From Methylotenera_A sp036676175 (GTDB taxonomy: Bacteria; Pseudomonadota; Gammaproteobacteria; Burkholderiales; Methylophilaceae): DNA of 56,121 nt. The stretch covers positions 1 through 56,121 of the forward strand of contig JAKFDL010000089.1 of assembly GCA_036676175.1 (NCBI GenBank), read 5' to 3'. Shown here piece after piece: positions 17,150 to 26,577 of the stretch. A model generated the notes under the pieces. It was not told where the DNA came from. It was given only the letters and a program-made list of their open reading frames with translations, and made no database searches. Position numbers and translations under genes: made by a program. How positions within the stretch are numbered: the first letter of the stretch is position 1; each line of letters starts with the position of its first letter.

Positions 17150-18238
17150 ATGCAAATATTTAAACGCTATTTTTGGCAAGAAACCAGCATTAATATCTTA
17201 ATGATCATGCTTGGTTTGCTAGCCATGTTTTCTTTTTTTGATTTGATTCAAGAGTTGGATAGCCTCGGCCAAGGCAATTACGGCATCACTCAAATGTTGG
17301 TGTTTGTGTTGCTAAGCATTCCTGGTCATATTTATGACGTGGTGCCTGTAGCGGTACTAGTAGGTATGATGTATAGCCTTGGTACACTAGCGCGCAATTC
17401 AGAACTGGTAGTGATGCGCGTGAGTGGCTTGTCATTGTTGAATATTGGCTGGATTTTAGTCAAGGTTGGGATGTTATTTACTGCACTGACTTTTTTTGTA
17501 GGGGAACTCATCACCCCCATTAGTGAAAAAATGGCGCAACGTCTGCGGGTACAAGCCACCGATTCAGTGATTGCACAAGACTTTAAATCTGGCCTATGGG
17601 TAAAAGATGGCAAAAGCTTTGTCAATGTAGAAACCGTACTGCCAGATGCAAGTTTGCTGAATGTGCATATTTATGAATTTGACGAAAATTTTAAATTACG
17701 CAGCATTAGTGTAGCCAAAAAAGGCCAATATGAAGATGAGCGCTGGGGCTTATCAGAGGTAACGCAAACCAAATTTAATACCTTTAAAAAAATTGAGCAA
17801 AATAATATTCAAACGCAAATTTTTAATAAGGCCAATTGGAAATCGTTGATTCGCCCTGAGTTGTTGAATGTGCTTTTAGTCGCACCAGAGAAAATGTCGG
17901 TGTGGAATTTATATGCGTTTATCCAGCATTTACAAGCCAATAAACAGAAAACTACCCGTTATGATGTAGCACTATGGTCGAAAATAATTTACCCTTTGGC
18001 CTGTATGGTGATGGTAATTCTGGCGTTACCCTTTGGCTTTTTACAACAGCGGGTTGGCGGCACAAGCGCCAAACTTTTCATAGGCGTCATGCTGGGAGTG
18101 GTGTATCAAATTATGAACCGCGTGTTTATTCACTTAGGTGTGCTAAATGATTGGCCCCCATTGATGAGCGCCATTACACCCACGATTTTGTTTTTGATTG
18201 CAGGATTGGGTTTGATATTTATGATTGAAAGACGCTAG
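17150..18238 (+). CDS. lptG: LptG, LPS export permease
   Basis: The partner of LptF in the LPS extractor. It is 362 residues with the same layout of three helices, a periplasmic domain and three helices. The N-terminal QIFKRYFWQE and the late LALPFGFLQQRVGG segment are typical. It is the last gene of the lptFG operon and converges with the RDD-family gene. Confidence 0.93.
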   Translation: MQIFKRYFWQETSINILMIMLGLLAMFSFFDLIQELDSLGQGNYGITQMLVFVLLSIPGHIYDVVPVAVLVGMMYSLGTLARNSELVVMRVSGLSLLNIGWILVKVGMLFTALTFFVGELITPISEKMAQRLRVQATDSVIAQDFKSGLWVKDGKSFVNVETVLPDASLLNVHIYEFDENFKLRSISVAKKGQYEDERWGLSEVTQTKFNTFKKIEQNNIQTQIFNKANWKSLIRPELLNVLLVAPEKMSVWNLYAFIQHLQANKQKTTRYDVALWSKIIYPLACMVMVILALPFGFLQQRVGGTSAKLFIGVMLGVVYQIMNRVFIHLGVLNDWPPLMSAITPTILFLIAGLGLIFMIERR

Positions 18239-18255
18239 AAATACATTATTAAAAG

Positions 18256-18666
18256 TTAAACTATCTGTATAAAACGGGTTTTTAGCAATCTATCGTGTAG
18301 AAATAAGCCTTGTTTATCTACCAAAGCCCAAAAATAGCCCAGTCCGCAAAACAATAAGGATAAGCTTGCGAGCACATAGCGATATACTGCTTGTTTTGGG
18401 CTTAAGATATTATTCTGCTGATCTACCAGCTTGATTTTCCAGGTTTGTGTCGCCAGCGTCTGGCCACTTTTGCTCCAACACCATCCAAAATAGACACCAG
18501 TGACCAGCCACAACGCTAATTGCAAACCATAACGCTTGTAGCCAGCACTAGCATCGCCAAATAAGCTGACATAACCCCATGTACACAGCATCCACAACGC
18601 AATGAGTAATAGCAACTCGTAAACACAAGCGGCAAATAATTTAAAGCGGGTGGCGTTTGGCCGCAT
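18256..18666 (-). CDS. RDD-family membrane protein
   Basis: This 136-residue protein has three hydrophobic segments. The family landmarks are present: GQTLATQTWKIKLVD after the second helix and the end segment LHDRLLKTRFI. The first Arg and Asp that name the family are replaced by Lys and Glu (FKLFAACVYE). RDD proteins are inner-membrane proteins of mostly unknown role. It lies behind the ECF sigma/DUF3619/DUF3106 genes, as is common in betaproteobacteria, but a terminator separates it from them. Confidence 0.8.
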   Translation of the reverse strand: MRPNATRFKLFAACVYELLLLIALWMLCTWGYVSLFGDASAGYKRYGLQLALWLVTGVYFGWCWSKSGQTLATQTWKIKLVDQQNNILSPKQAVYRYVLASLSLLFCGLGYFWALVDKQGLFLHDRLLKTRFIQIV

Positions 18667-18710
18667 ACAATGTTTACAATTTTTTAATTTAAAAAGAATT
18701 TTGAATATAA

Positions 18711-18737
18711 AAAAGCCCGCATGTTTAGCGGGCTAAC
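18711..18737 (-). terminator. Terminator of the ECF sigma operon
   Basis: TAGCCCGC and GCGGGCT form a 7-bp GC-rich stem around a 7-base loop. Read on the minus strand, a run of T residues follows. It lies shortly past the DUF3106 stop. Confidence 0.8.
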
Positions 18738-18750
18738 CATTTTGCATAGA

Positions 18751-19266
18751 TTACAAGTCCAGGTCCGATTCCCAATCAATCGATTCTTTGCGTAATTTTT
18801 CACGTTCAGCTTCTGGCAGTTTTTTATACTCTGCCCATTTTTTACGCAACTCAGCTTTTTTTTCATCACTTAACCCATGAAATTGCTGATAGCGTTTGCG
18901 CGCATTTTCTCGTTCATATGGCGTCATGCGGCTCCAGCTATTTAGGCGCTTTTGCACAAGCTGTTGTTTTTGCGTATCCATACTCGGGTAAACTTTAGCA
19001 ATATCCAGCATTTTTTCGCGCTGCCAAGGGCGCAACGTGTCCCATTCCGCACCAAGTGGCGCCAGTACCTTACGCTCAGTATCCGTGAGTTCACTCCAAC
19101 TTTTCATAGGCACTTGATTGTCGCTAGTAGTACTATCACTGTTACTTAATGACGACTTAACACCGCCTATATCTCCTAATGCGAGATGGCTTTTACTAGA
19201 CTTTAGCGGTTCGGCTGCATGCAGGTTAGCAACAAAGAGGACGAGTAAAAATAAAAATTTATGCAC
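18751..19266 (-). CDS. DUF3106-family exported protein
   Basis: The protein has a signal peptide (HKFLFLLVLFVANLHAAE), a low-complexity Ser-rich linker, and then the DUF3106 region built of repeated W-x-x-L/M-T/S-x-x-E-R units: WSELTDTERKVL, WDTLRPWQREKML, WSRMTPYEREN. It resembles periplasmic metal-sensing or stress proteins only loosely, and its function is unknown. The start is GTG at 19266, 10 bases after AGGGA; a TTG three codons upstream is possible. It is the third gene of the sigma operon. Confidence 0.82.
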   Translation of the reverse strand: MHKFLFLLVLFVANLHAAEPLKSSKSHLALGDIGGVKSSLSNSDSTTSDNQVPMKSWSELTDTERKVLAPLGAEWDTLRPWQREKMLDIAKVYPSMDTQKQQLVQKRLNSWSRMTPYERENARKRYQQFHGLSDEKKAELRKKWAEYKKLPEAEREKLRKESIDWESDLDL

Positions 19267-19316
19267 TGGTACCAATTCCCTATTATTTAATTTTTAATTG
19301 TTTTAAATACCGACTA

Positions 19317-19730
19317 CTAAAGCTCAAGTTTGCCGTTGTTGAGTGACGGCTCAAAACCTCTATCTACAAACGCTTCTGGCGGCAAATCTGCACCCAATAA
19401 AAACGCATCGCTCGCCTCGTGGTGGCTAAACGCTTGCATTAACACAAAACCTGCAATAATAACGCCTAATATTAAACCAGTACTGGCAATGCGATGGTGT
19501 TGAGCCCAAGCGAAGATGCCACTAGAAGTGCCATCTTTGTTTACGCCTACTCCAGAAACTTGCCGGCTATGTGCTTTAACTGCGCGCGCACGTCCATCTT
19601 CCAACTGTTTTAGAGTGCGCATACTTAAATTTTTGGCATGCGCATCCAACAAGCTTGCAATTTTTTTGCCTTTCAAATCAGTTTGTTCAGTGCTCTCAAT
19701 CGTCTCGTGATTAATATTGTCTATCGTCAT
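19317..19730 (-). CDS. DUF3619-family membrane protein, candidate anti-sigma factor
   Basis: The 137-residue protein has a soluble N-terminal half, one membrane segment (about residues 80-103, IASTGLILGVIIAGFVLMQAF) and a short outer tail with LPPEAFVDRGFEP, the family's conserved end. It overlaps the sigma gene by 4 bases (ATGA), so the two proteins are made together. One membrane helix directly behind an ECF sigma gene is the layout of many anti-sigma factors. That role is inference; no zinc-binding anti-sigma motif is visible. Confidence 0.8.
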   Translation of the reverse strand: MTIDNINHETIESTEQTDLKGKKIASLLDAHAKNLSMRTLKQLEDGRARAVKAHSRQVSGVGVNKDGTSSGIFAWAQHHRIASTGLILGVIIAGFVLMQAFSHHEASDAFLLGADLPPEAFVDRGFEPSLNNGKLEL

Positions 19731-20317
19731 GACTCTGCTCCTAAATTTGCTAGCGCCCTGCTGCCCAAACCTTGTTTTTCCAGCAAGGCAGCCATGGTAT
19801 GAACTGCACGCGAGCAGTGCGTTTTAACGCTTCCTTGCGAGCAGCCCATCATTGAGGCGGTTTCTGCTACATCCATATCCTCCCAGTAACGTAATACAAA
19901 GGCTTCGCGTTGACGTGGGGGTAGCTTTTCGAGTGCCTTTTCAATCATCCGCATGGTTTGGCTGCGTTCCAGCTGACCCATTGGATTTTCCGACTCGTCG
20001 CCCACATCAATGGTGTCTAGCGGGTCACGATCTTCTTCGCCATTTTCGCCTGCGCCAAATGATGAAAGCAACGTTGTCCATAAATTACGCACTTTTTGCC
20101 GGCGCCAATAATCTCGCATAGTGTTTTGCAGGATGCGCTGAAATAACATGGGATATTCGTTAACCGGCTTATTGGCATATTTTTCCGCCAGCTTTAACAT
20201 GGCATCTTGCACGATATCGAGCGCCGCGTGGTCATCGCGCACCGCATATACGGTTTGCTTAAAAGCACGCCGCTCTACATCGCGCAAAAAATCTGATAAC
20301 TCTTGTGAACTTGCCAT
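19727..20317 (-). CDS. ECF-type RNA polymerase sigma factor
   Basis: This 196-residue sigma-70-family protein has region 2 (DIVQDAMLKLAEKYAN, then FQRILQNTMRDYWRRQ) and region 4 (LPPRQREAFVLRYWEDMDVAETASMMGCSQG, then VKTHCSRA). An acidic linker (GENGEEDRDPLDTIDVGDE) separates them. It leads an operon with DUF3619 and DUF3106 genes. A -10-like TATACT lies about 35 bases upstream. The signal it answers is not evident. Confidence 0.9.
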   Translation of the reverse strand: MASSQELSDFLRDVERRAFKQTVYAVRDDHAALDIVQDAMLKLAEKYANKPVNEYPMLFQRILQNTMRDYWRRQKVRNLWTTLLSSFGAGENGEEDRDPLDTIDVGDESENPMGQLERSQTMRMIEKALEKLPPRQREAFVLRYWEDMDVAETASMMGCSQGSVKTHCSRAVHTMAALLEKQGLGSRALANLGAES

Positions 20318-20428
20318 GAGGTTTGGGTGTTAAAAAGTAATGCCAGTATATCAGCTTTAGGTTTGTTTCTAATCGTCGCGCTTTTGGTTACAATCACTGC
20401 ATTTATACTGCAAAGATGTGGCTAACCC

Positions 20429-20677
20429 ATGACCCGTATTTTAATATTGATTGTTTTAGCCTGGATTTTGTATCAGATTATCAAGCGCGTGATTGCAAAT
20501 GCTAACGCAGAAAGCACTAAGCAAAAAAACGGACAAAACCCTGCTAAAAATCAAGATGAAAAAATGCTGCAGTGTGCACAGTGTGGTTGCCATGTGCCAG
20601 AAAGCGAAACCAAGGTGGTCAATCAGCAGATTATCTGCAACAACCCAGACTGCAACAAAATAACGCATGCCGACTGA
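20429..20677 (+). CDS. PP0621-family small membrane protein
   Basis: This 82-residue protein has an N-terminal membrane helix (ILILIVLAWILYQIIKRV) and a C-terminal four-cysteine site, CAQCGCHVPESE followed by CNNPDC, that should bind a metal. The CxxCGxHxPExE pattern is that of PP0621-type proteins. It overlaps pilS by 11 bases and is its usual neighbour, so it may assist the kinase; that is inference. Confidence 0.85.
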   Translation: MTRILILIVLAWILYQIIKRVIANANAESTKQKNGQNPAKNQDEKMLQCAQCGCHVPESETKVVNQQIICNNPDCNKITHAD

Positions 20678-22304
20678 CCTGTTTGCGACCTTAGATAACA
20701 ACCTCAACGCCACGCGCTGGCGTAGCCTGCAGCTTTATAATGGTTATCGTGTCCTCATCGCATTGCTGTTCTTAATACTACAAGGCTTATTTAGCCGCGA
20801 TGAGTATGTGCTCAATTTAAGCAGCAATTTATTCTTTACATTGGTGCTGGCTTATTTCATCTTCAGCATTGTGTCTGCCGTCTTTACCTGGCTAGAAAAA
20901 CCCGATATTGATGTCAGCCTGCCCATACAAATTATCATCGACATTGGCTTTATCGTGCTACTCATGCACGCGCAAGAAGGTAGCCAAAGCAGTATTGGGC
21001 TGTTATTGGTAATTGCCATTGCCAGTGCCAGTCTGATCAGCGTAGGTCGCCTAGCCTTATTCTATGCCGCTGTTGCAAGTATAGGCATCTTGCTAGAGCA
21101 ATCCTACCGCGATATTTTCTTAGATGAAGCGAATAGTAATTTCACGCCCGCAGTATTACTCAGCTTAGGTTGCTTTGCGACAGCCTGGCTCGCTTATAGC
21201 TTGGCAAAACGCAGCCAAGAAAGCGAACTGCTTGCTTCTCAGCGCGGTATAGATGTGCAAAACATGGCACAGATTAACGCATTGATCACACACGAAATGG
21301 ACGATGGTGTATTGGTAGTTGATCATGAATTCAAAGTTAAGCATCATAATATTCAGGCAGTAGTGATGCTTGGGAATGATATGACAACCGACGTTAAAGA
21401 GGAGGCAGCGGGTATTTGGCATAACAAGTCACTCAGCGAAATTTCTCCTGAGTTAAATAATATGCTACATGAATGGATGAAAGAAACTGAACCGCCACAA
21501 ACTTTTTCCCTGACGAATATTTTAAAACTAAACACACAATCACGCGAATTACGTTTAAGACTTTTGCCGACAGGAGAGCGCCGACAGCAAGGTGCCGTCA
21601 TATTTATAGAAGACTGGTCGCAAATGCAAACTCAAGCACATCAGGTCAAGCTGGCCGCATTAGGACGACTTACCGCCAATATTGCGCACGAAATCCGTAA
21701 CCCGCTTAGCGCCATCAGCCATGCCAACCAACTTTTGCAGGAAGAGGATAACGACCCAGCTATTAAGCGTATGTTACAAATTATCAGCGATAACGTACAG
21801 CGGGTAGACCAGATTATCAAAGATGTGTTGGAGCTCAATCGACGTGACCGCACCAACCAAGAAGCCATTCATCTAGAAAATTTTATTACCGATTTTTACA
21901 GCCAATTTTGTGCAGTTGAAAAAATCCCCGACGGTTGCTTTAAGCTAGAGATCAAAGATGCTGACACGCTCGTGTCGTTTGACCGCAGACATTTAAACCA
22001 AATATTATGGAACTTGTGTAAAAATGGCTGGCGGCACTCAAAAAATAGTAAAAATAGCCTAAAATTAAGCGTGTCTGTTTCTGCAAAAACACAAATTGTG
22101 CATATTGAAATAAGTGATGATGGAGATGGGATTCCGGACAATGTGCGCAGCCATTTATTTGAGCCTTTTTTTACCACAGAAAAAACCGGGACTGGTTTAG
22201 GTTTATATATCGCGCGGGAACTGGCCGATGCCAATGGCGCAAAATTGCAATTTAAAACGTCTGGAAACGGTACACAATTTATTGTTTACCTTAAAAAGGT
22301 TTAA
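20667..22304 (+). CDS. pilS: PilS-type sensor histidine kinase
   Basis: The 545 residues comprise about six membrane segments (25-190), a PAS-like domain (about 205-325) and a kinase core. The H-box is IAHEIRNPLSA with His341. The N-box WNLCKNGWRHS and the G-boxes DDGDGIP and TGTGLGLY follow. Together with the next gene this is the NtrB/C-like pair that controls pilin transcription through sigma-54. Its start lies inside the PP0621-type gene, and pilR follows 17 bases later. Confidence 0.9.
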   Translation: MPTDLFATLDNNLNATRWRSLQLYNGYRVLIALLFLILQGLFSRDEYVLNLSSNLFFTLVLAYFIFSIVSAVFTWLEKPDIDVSLPIQIIIDIGFIVLLMHAQEGSQSSIGLLLVIAIASASLISVGRLALFYAAVASIGILLEQSYRDIFLDEANSNFTPAVLLSLGCFATAWLAYSLAKRSQESELLASQRGIDVQNMAQINALITHEMDDGVLVVDHEFKVKHHNIQAVVMLGNDMTTDVKEEAAGIWHNKSLSEISPELNNMLHEWMKETEPPQTFSLTNILKLNTQSRELRLRLLPTGERRQQGAVIFIEDWSQMQTQAHQVKLAALGRLTANIAHEIRNPLSAISHANQLLQEEDNDPAIKRMLQIISDNVQRVDQIIKDVLELNRRDRTNQEAIHLENFITDFYSQFCAVEKIPDGCFKLEIKDADTLVSFDRRHLNQILWNLCKNGWRHSKNSKNSLKLSVSVSAKTQIVHIEISDDGDGIPDNVRSHLFEPFFTTEKTGTGLGLYIARELADANGAKLQFKTSGNGTQFIVYLKKV

Positions 22305-22321
22305 AGAGGACTTGGGACTTA

Positions 22322-23719
22322 ATGGCACAATTTGATTGCTTAGTGGTTGATGACGAAACCGATATTCGCGAACTGGTGGTTCTGACGCTAGAGCGCATGG
22401 ATATTCGTGCTGATAGTGCTGGCAATATTAAAGAAGCCAAACAACTTCTTGCGCAGAGAAGCTATGATTTGTGTCTGACCGACATGCGCTTACCAGATGG
22501 CCTGGGTTTGGAATTGGTCCAGCATATCTCTGCCAATTACAGCGGTTTGCCTGTCGCCGTCATTACCGCTTATGGCAGTGCGGAAAACGCAGTCTCTGCT
22601 TTAAAAGCTGGCGCGTTTGATTATTTAACCAAACCCATATCCCTTAAGCAGTTACGTCCACTGGTGGAATCGGCACTCAAACTATCCAGCTCGGATATCA
22701 AAGAAACTAAAAATACAGTAGATTTAATTGGGAGCTCACCAGCGATTGACTATGTGCGCACCATGATAGAAAAGTTGGCGCGTAGCCAGGCACCCGTGTA
22801 TATCAGTGGTGAGTCAGGTAGCGGCAAAGAACTGGCTGCACGTTTAATCCATAACAACAGCTCACGTAGAGATAAAACTTTTGTCGCCGTCAACTGCGGC
22901 GCTATCCCCGAAAACTTAATGGAAAGTGAATTTTTCGGCTACAAAAAAGGTGCATTTACCGGCGCTGCACAAGATACTTTAGGCTTGTTTCAAGCTGCCA
23001 ATGGCGGGACGTTATTTTTAGATGAAGTGGCAGATTTACCCCTCGCCATGCAGGTTAAATTGCTGCGCGCTATTCAAGAGAAAAAAGTGCGTGCGGTGGG
23101 CGGTACCACTGAAGAGGCAGTGGATGCACGTATTATCAGCGCAACGCATAAGAATTTGGGCACCTTGATGGAACAAGGCTTGTTTAGGCAAGATTTGTAT
23201 TATCGCCTCAATGTCATACAGCTGAAAATGCCTTCGCTCAGAGATCGACCTGAGGATATTCCTGAGCTCATGCAAAAGTTATTACAGAAAATATGCGCTG
23301 CGCAATCGATTGCGGTTCCTGTCATTGAAGATAAAGCACAAAAACTGATTGCCGAACTGCATTTCGCAGGTAATGTGCGTGAGCTGGAAAACATGCTTGA
23401 ACGTGCGCTGGCATTATGCGATGGTCAGAAAATTACTACCGATGATTTGTTTATGTACGATGAGGCCAAGCTGAATAAGCCAGTCGGCAGTCAGGCCGAC
23501 CAGCATGACTTTGATTCCAGTAAATCAGCAGAGTTTGGTCTGCCAGAATATCTTGAAGACATCGAGAAACGCGCCATTATTAAAGCACTGGAAAAATCTA
23601 ATAACAATAAAACAGCTGCAGCTAAATTGTTAGGTGTAAGCTTTAGAACGTTAAGATACAGGCTGACCAAGCTTGGTTTGGCAAAGGATGAAGCGAGTGA
23701 TTTAGAAGAAGATGAATAA
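22322..23719 (+). CDS. pilR: PilR-type sigma-54-dependent response regulator
   Basis: The 465-residue activator has three domains: a receiver (phospho-acceptor Asp54 in LTDMRLPDG), an AAA+ ATPase with Walker A GESGSGKE and the sigma-54 contact loop GAFTGA, and a C-terminal Fis-type helix-turn-helix (NNKTAAAKLLGVSFRTLRYR). It follows pilS in an operon. The prepilin gene at 462-1112, with its consensus sigma-54 promoter, is a likely target. Confidence 0.93.
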   Translation: MAQFDCLVVDDETDIRELVVLTLERMDIRADSAGNIKEAKQLLAQRSYDLCLTDMRLPDGLGLELVQHISANYSGLPVAVITAYGSAENAVSALKAGAFDYLTKPISLKQLRPLVESALKLSSSDIKETKNTVDLIGSSPAIDYVRTMIEKLARSQAPVYISGESGSGKELAARLIHNNSSRRDKTFVAVNCGAIPENLMESEFFGYKKGAFTGAAQDTLGLFQAANGGTLFLDEVADLPLAMQVKLLRAIQEKKVRAVGGTTEEAVDARIISATHKNLGTLMEQGLFRQDLYYRLNVIQLKMPSLRDRPEDIPELMQKLLQKICAAQSIAVPVIEDKAQKLIAELHFAGNVRELENMLERALALCDGQKITTDDLFMYDEAKLNKPVGSQADQHDFDSSKSAEFGLPEYLEDIEKRAIIKALEKSNNNKTAAAKLLGVSFRTLRYRLTKLGLAKDEASDLEEDE

Positions 23720-23729
23720 CATAAAATGC

Positions 23730-23760
23730 CCTGTAGGCCATAATTCATGCGGCCTACAGG
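23730..23760. terminator. Bidirectional terminator between pilR and the cation exchanger gene
   Basis: CCTGTAGGCC (23730-23739) and GGCCTACAGG (23751-23760) form a perfect 10-bp stem with an 11-base loop between two converging genes. The T-runs on either side are short, so efficiency is uncertain. Confidence 0.7.
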
Positions 23761-23790
23761 ATTAAATTAAAAACACGTTAAGTTAAAACA

Positions 23791-24801
23791 CTAAGATAGT
23801 GCAATCGCCAGATAGGTCAAGTACATCGCACCATTTACCAGTAAATGCCATACGCGAATGCCGCCTTTAGCCACCAAATAGCGCAACCAAACCGCCGCAA
23901 CCAGCGTAATAATAATACCCCACAGCACTTCCTTACGTGGCTCCCATGGCGTCAGCATGATGCCAATAGCAGGTAGCAGCGTGCCTTGAAACACCATCGC
24001 GCCTGTGATATTGCCAAACGCTAGCGTATCTTTACCTTTGCGTATCCACAAAATACTGTTGACCTTTTCTGGCAGCTCAGTAGCAATCGGAACAATTAAT
24101 AATGACAACAACAAGGCAGAAATACCAATAATTGCAGCAACTCCTTCCACTTGATTAATAAAACCTTTTGCGCCAAGTATCAGCAACGCTAGGCCCAATA
24201 TCATTTGCAAAATGATAATTGCCATATTATTTGGTAAACCTATTCTGCATAAATACATATCACTTTGCGCTTCCGTGGCATGACCCTCTTCAACCAAAGC
24301 TTTCGATGCGCTAATTGTCATCATCACATACACAAAATATGTCAGCACCATACACGCACCTATGCCATAACGAACTACTGGCAGGGTATGTGGCACATAC
24401 ATGGCCACAGCCGCTATTGCAAATGCAAAAATAAAAAAGTTTAAATCGCGCACTAAGCCTGTACGCTCCGGACGCAAATGTCCTTGTGTACCACGGCGCT
24501 TCCATACAGAAATCGTCATCAGCGCTAATGACAATGTCGCCAGCATCAACGGAGCACCCAATATGGCACCCACCCCAATATCATGCCCTGCGCCAGAACC
24601 TACTGTGGCAGAGGTATATGTAAATATTGCTAATAACGGCACTAAGGTTTCAGGCAAAGCCGTGCCAACTGCCGCAAATATAGAGCCCGTCACACCCTCT
24701 GAAATACCGAGTTTTTCGCCCAAATGCTCCAACGCATTCGTAAAAACCTCCGCTGCAATTAAAATTATCACCAACATCACCAAAAGCTGCACAAATATCA
24801 T
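23791..24801 (-). CDS. Sodium/calcium exchanger family membrane protein
   Basis: This CaCA-superfamily antiporter has about ten hydrophobic segments. The two alpha-repeats are seen as EGVTGSIFAAVGTALPETLVP and PIATELPEKVNSILW followed by GNITGAMVFQGTLLP. I place the start at ATG 24801 (MIFVQLLVML, 336 residues): AAAGGT lies 6 bases upstream, and longer versions would overlap the divergent ampD gene. It exports calcium or another divalent cation, by family; the ion cannot be told. Confidence 0.83.
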   Translation of the reverse strand: MIFVQLLVMLVIILIAAEVFTNALEHLGEKLGISEGVTGSIFAAVGTALPETLVPLLAIFTYTSATVGSGAGHDIGVGAILGAPLMLATLSLALMTISVWKRRGTQGHLRPERTGLVRDLNFFIFAFAIAAVAMYVPHTLPVVRYGIGACMVLTYFVYVMMTISASKALVEEGHATEAQSDMYLCRIGLPNNMAIIILQMILGLALLILGAKGFINQVEGVAAIIGISALLLSLLIVPIATELPEKVNSILWIRKGKDTLAFGNITGAMVFQGTLLPAIGIMLTPWEPRKEVLWGIIITLVAAVWLRYLVAKGGIRVWHLLVNGAMYLTYLAIALS

Positions 24802-24878
24802 GGGTTTACCTTTACAATTAAAAATTACGATTAAAACCTTTAATAAACATAATTTTAGCCGATAACTCGCCAAACTGC

Positions 24879-25433
24879 ATGCCGAAAAGTGAATTAAAAA
24901 ATCCACCCTACACACTAGATGCAGACGGCTTTGTAAAAGAAGCAACCCAAATCGCCTCTCCGAATTACGATCAACGCCCTGATAATACAAAAATTGATTT
25001 AATCGTAATCCATAACATCAGCCTGCCACCTAATGAATACGGCGGTGCGGGGGTGATGCAGTTATTTACGAACACGCTTAACCCTAACGAGCATCCGTAT
25101 TATGCCGAAATTTATACGCGCAAAGTCTCCTCGCATTTTTTTATTCGGCGCGATGGCGAACTGGTGCAATTTGTTTCCACCTTGCAGCGTGCATGGCATG
25201 CGGGTGCATCAAAATGGCAAGCGCGCGAACGTTGTAACGATTTCTCAGTCGGAATTGAGCTGGAAGGCAGTGACTACGAAGCATTTGAAACGCGTCAGTA
25301 TAAAACGCTAAAAAAATTAATTACCTGTTTAAAAAGCAACTATCTCATTCAAGACGTTGTCGGACACTCGGATATCGCCCCTGGTCGCAAAACTGACCCC
25401 GGGCCTTGCTTTGACTGGCAGGAAATTAATTAA
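24879..25433 (+). CDS. ampD: AmpD, 1,6-anhydro-N-acetylmuramyl-L-alanine amidase
   Basis: This cytosolic zinc amidase removes the peptide from anhydro-muropeptides during murein recycling. The zinc and catalytic positions are visible in VIHNISLPP, WHAG, GIELEG and GHSDIAPGRKTDPGPCFDW. At 184 residues with no signal peptide it fits AmpD, not the exported AmiD types. It is followed by an RND efflux pair; a functional link is not shown. Confidence 0.93.
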   Translation: MPKSELKNPPYTLDADGFVKEATQIASPNYDQRPDNTKIDLIVIHNISLPPNEYGGAGVMQLFTNTLNPNEHPYYAEIYTRKVSSHFFIRRDGELVQFVSTLQRAWHAGASKWQARERCNDFSVGIELEGSDYEAFETRQYKTLKKLITCLKSNYLIQDVVGHSDIAPGRKTDPGPCFDWQEIN

Positions 25434-25476
25434 GCTATAAATTAGCAGTTAAATTAAAAAAATTAAAGATTCGCTT

Positions 25477-26574
25477 ATGCAAAAAATTAGCACCTACTTT
25501 TTCATCAGTTTACTCAGCACCTTATTATTGGCATGCGGAGCAAGCGGCGATGAAGACGCAGAAAAAAATGGGGATAAAAGGGATATTAAACCTACCTTAG
25601 TGACCGTCACCCAGGTAAAAAACCAAGCGGTTGAAACCACTGAGACAACAATAGGCTCACTAGAAGGATTAATCGATCCAACTGTTGCTTCAGAACTAGC
25701 TGCGCGCGTGGTGAAAGTACATGTCAACCCAGGTGAGACGGTGAATAAAGGGCAGTTGGTAGCAACATTAGATGCGACGGATTTTGGGATGCAACGCAAT
25801 GAACAACAAGCTGAAGTGGCACGCATACAAGCATTAATTGATAACCAAGCAAAAATTGTGGCGCGCAATCAGGCCTTAGTAGATAAAAAATTTATCTCAC
25901 AGAACGTAGTAGATAATGATATTGCACAACAAAGAGTGCTTAAACAACAGCTTGAAGCAGCAAAAGCACGTGTTGGCAGCATCAACCATAACAGCAGTAA
26001 AGCCAGGATTATTGCCCCTGTCACTGGTGTTGTAGAGAAAAAACTGGTGGATACCGGTGATTTTGTGCAGGTAGGTGACCCGATTGTACAAATTATCTCC
26101 AAGCAACGACTGCGCGCGCACTTGCCTTTCCCTGAGCACATTGGTGCCCAACTCAAACCGGGATTAAAAGTACGTTTAAGTACGCCCACTAGCGATAAAC
26201 CTGTGGATAGTGTCATTCGCGAACTAAAACCAATGATTACTGAAGGCAGCCGCACCATCGATGTGATTGCCGATGTGGTGGATGAAACCAGCTGGCAACC
26301 GGGCGCCAGCGTAACGGGTACTGTGGTTTTAGGCGAGCAAAGCGCAGCCATGATGATTCCAGAGCAAAGTTTGGTGTTGCGTCCAGCTGGCGAAGTCGTG
26401 TATGTGGTGCGCAATAATGTTGCTTACCAGACCGTTATTAAAACGGGCTTACGGCAAGACGGCCTAATCGAAATTTTAGAGGGGCTATCTGCCAACGATA
26501 TCATTGTGGTCGATGGCGCAGGTTTTCTAACGGACAAGGCTCGAGTAAGCATTCAGCCAAGCAATAAACAATAA
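25477..26574 (+). CDS. RND efflux periplasmic adaptor (membrane fusion lipoprotein)
   Basis: The 365-residue protein begins with a lipoprotein signal (LLSTLLLACGAS), so it should be anchored by a lipid on that Cys. A biotinyl-lipoyl-like half-domain (VVKVHVNPGETVNKGQLVATLDA), a coiled-coil hairpin (about 105-165), the second half-domain (IIAPVTGVVEKKLVDTGDFV) and beta-barrel domains follow. It works with the RND pump downstream. No outer-membrane channel gene is nearby. Confidence 0.9.
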   Translation: MQKISTYFFISLLSTLLLACGASGDEDAEKNGDKRDIKPTLVTVTQVKNQAVETTETTIGSLEGLIDPTVASELAARVVKVHVNPGETVNKGQLVATLDATDFGMQRNEQQAEVARIQALIDNQAKIVARNQALVDKKFISQNVVDNDIAQQRVLKQQLEAAKARVGSINHNSSKARIIAPVTGVVEKKLVDTGDFVQVGDPIVQIISKQRLRAHLPFPEHIGAQLKPGLKVRLSTPTSDKPVDSVIRELKPMITEGSRTIDVIADVVDETSWQPGASVTGTVVLGEQSAAMMIPEQSLVLRPAGEVVYVVRNNVAYQTVIKTGLRQDGLIEILEGLSANDIIVVDGAGFLTDKARVSIQPSNKQ

Positions 26575-26577
26575 ATA

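Noticed and set aside
24802..24990. Longer N-terminus of the cation exchanger reaching into ampD
   Set aside because: It would overlap the divergent ampD gene and its start region. ATG 24801 has a ribosome site and begins at the first membrane helix.
25869..26414. About 180-codon minus-strand frame inside the RND adaptor gene
   Set aside because: Composition is Ser/Thr/Cys-rich as expected for antisense of a coding gene, and the adaptor on the plus strand has clear domains.
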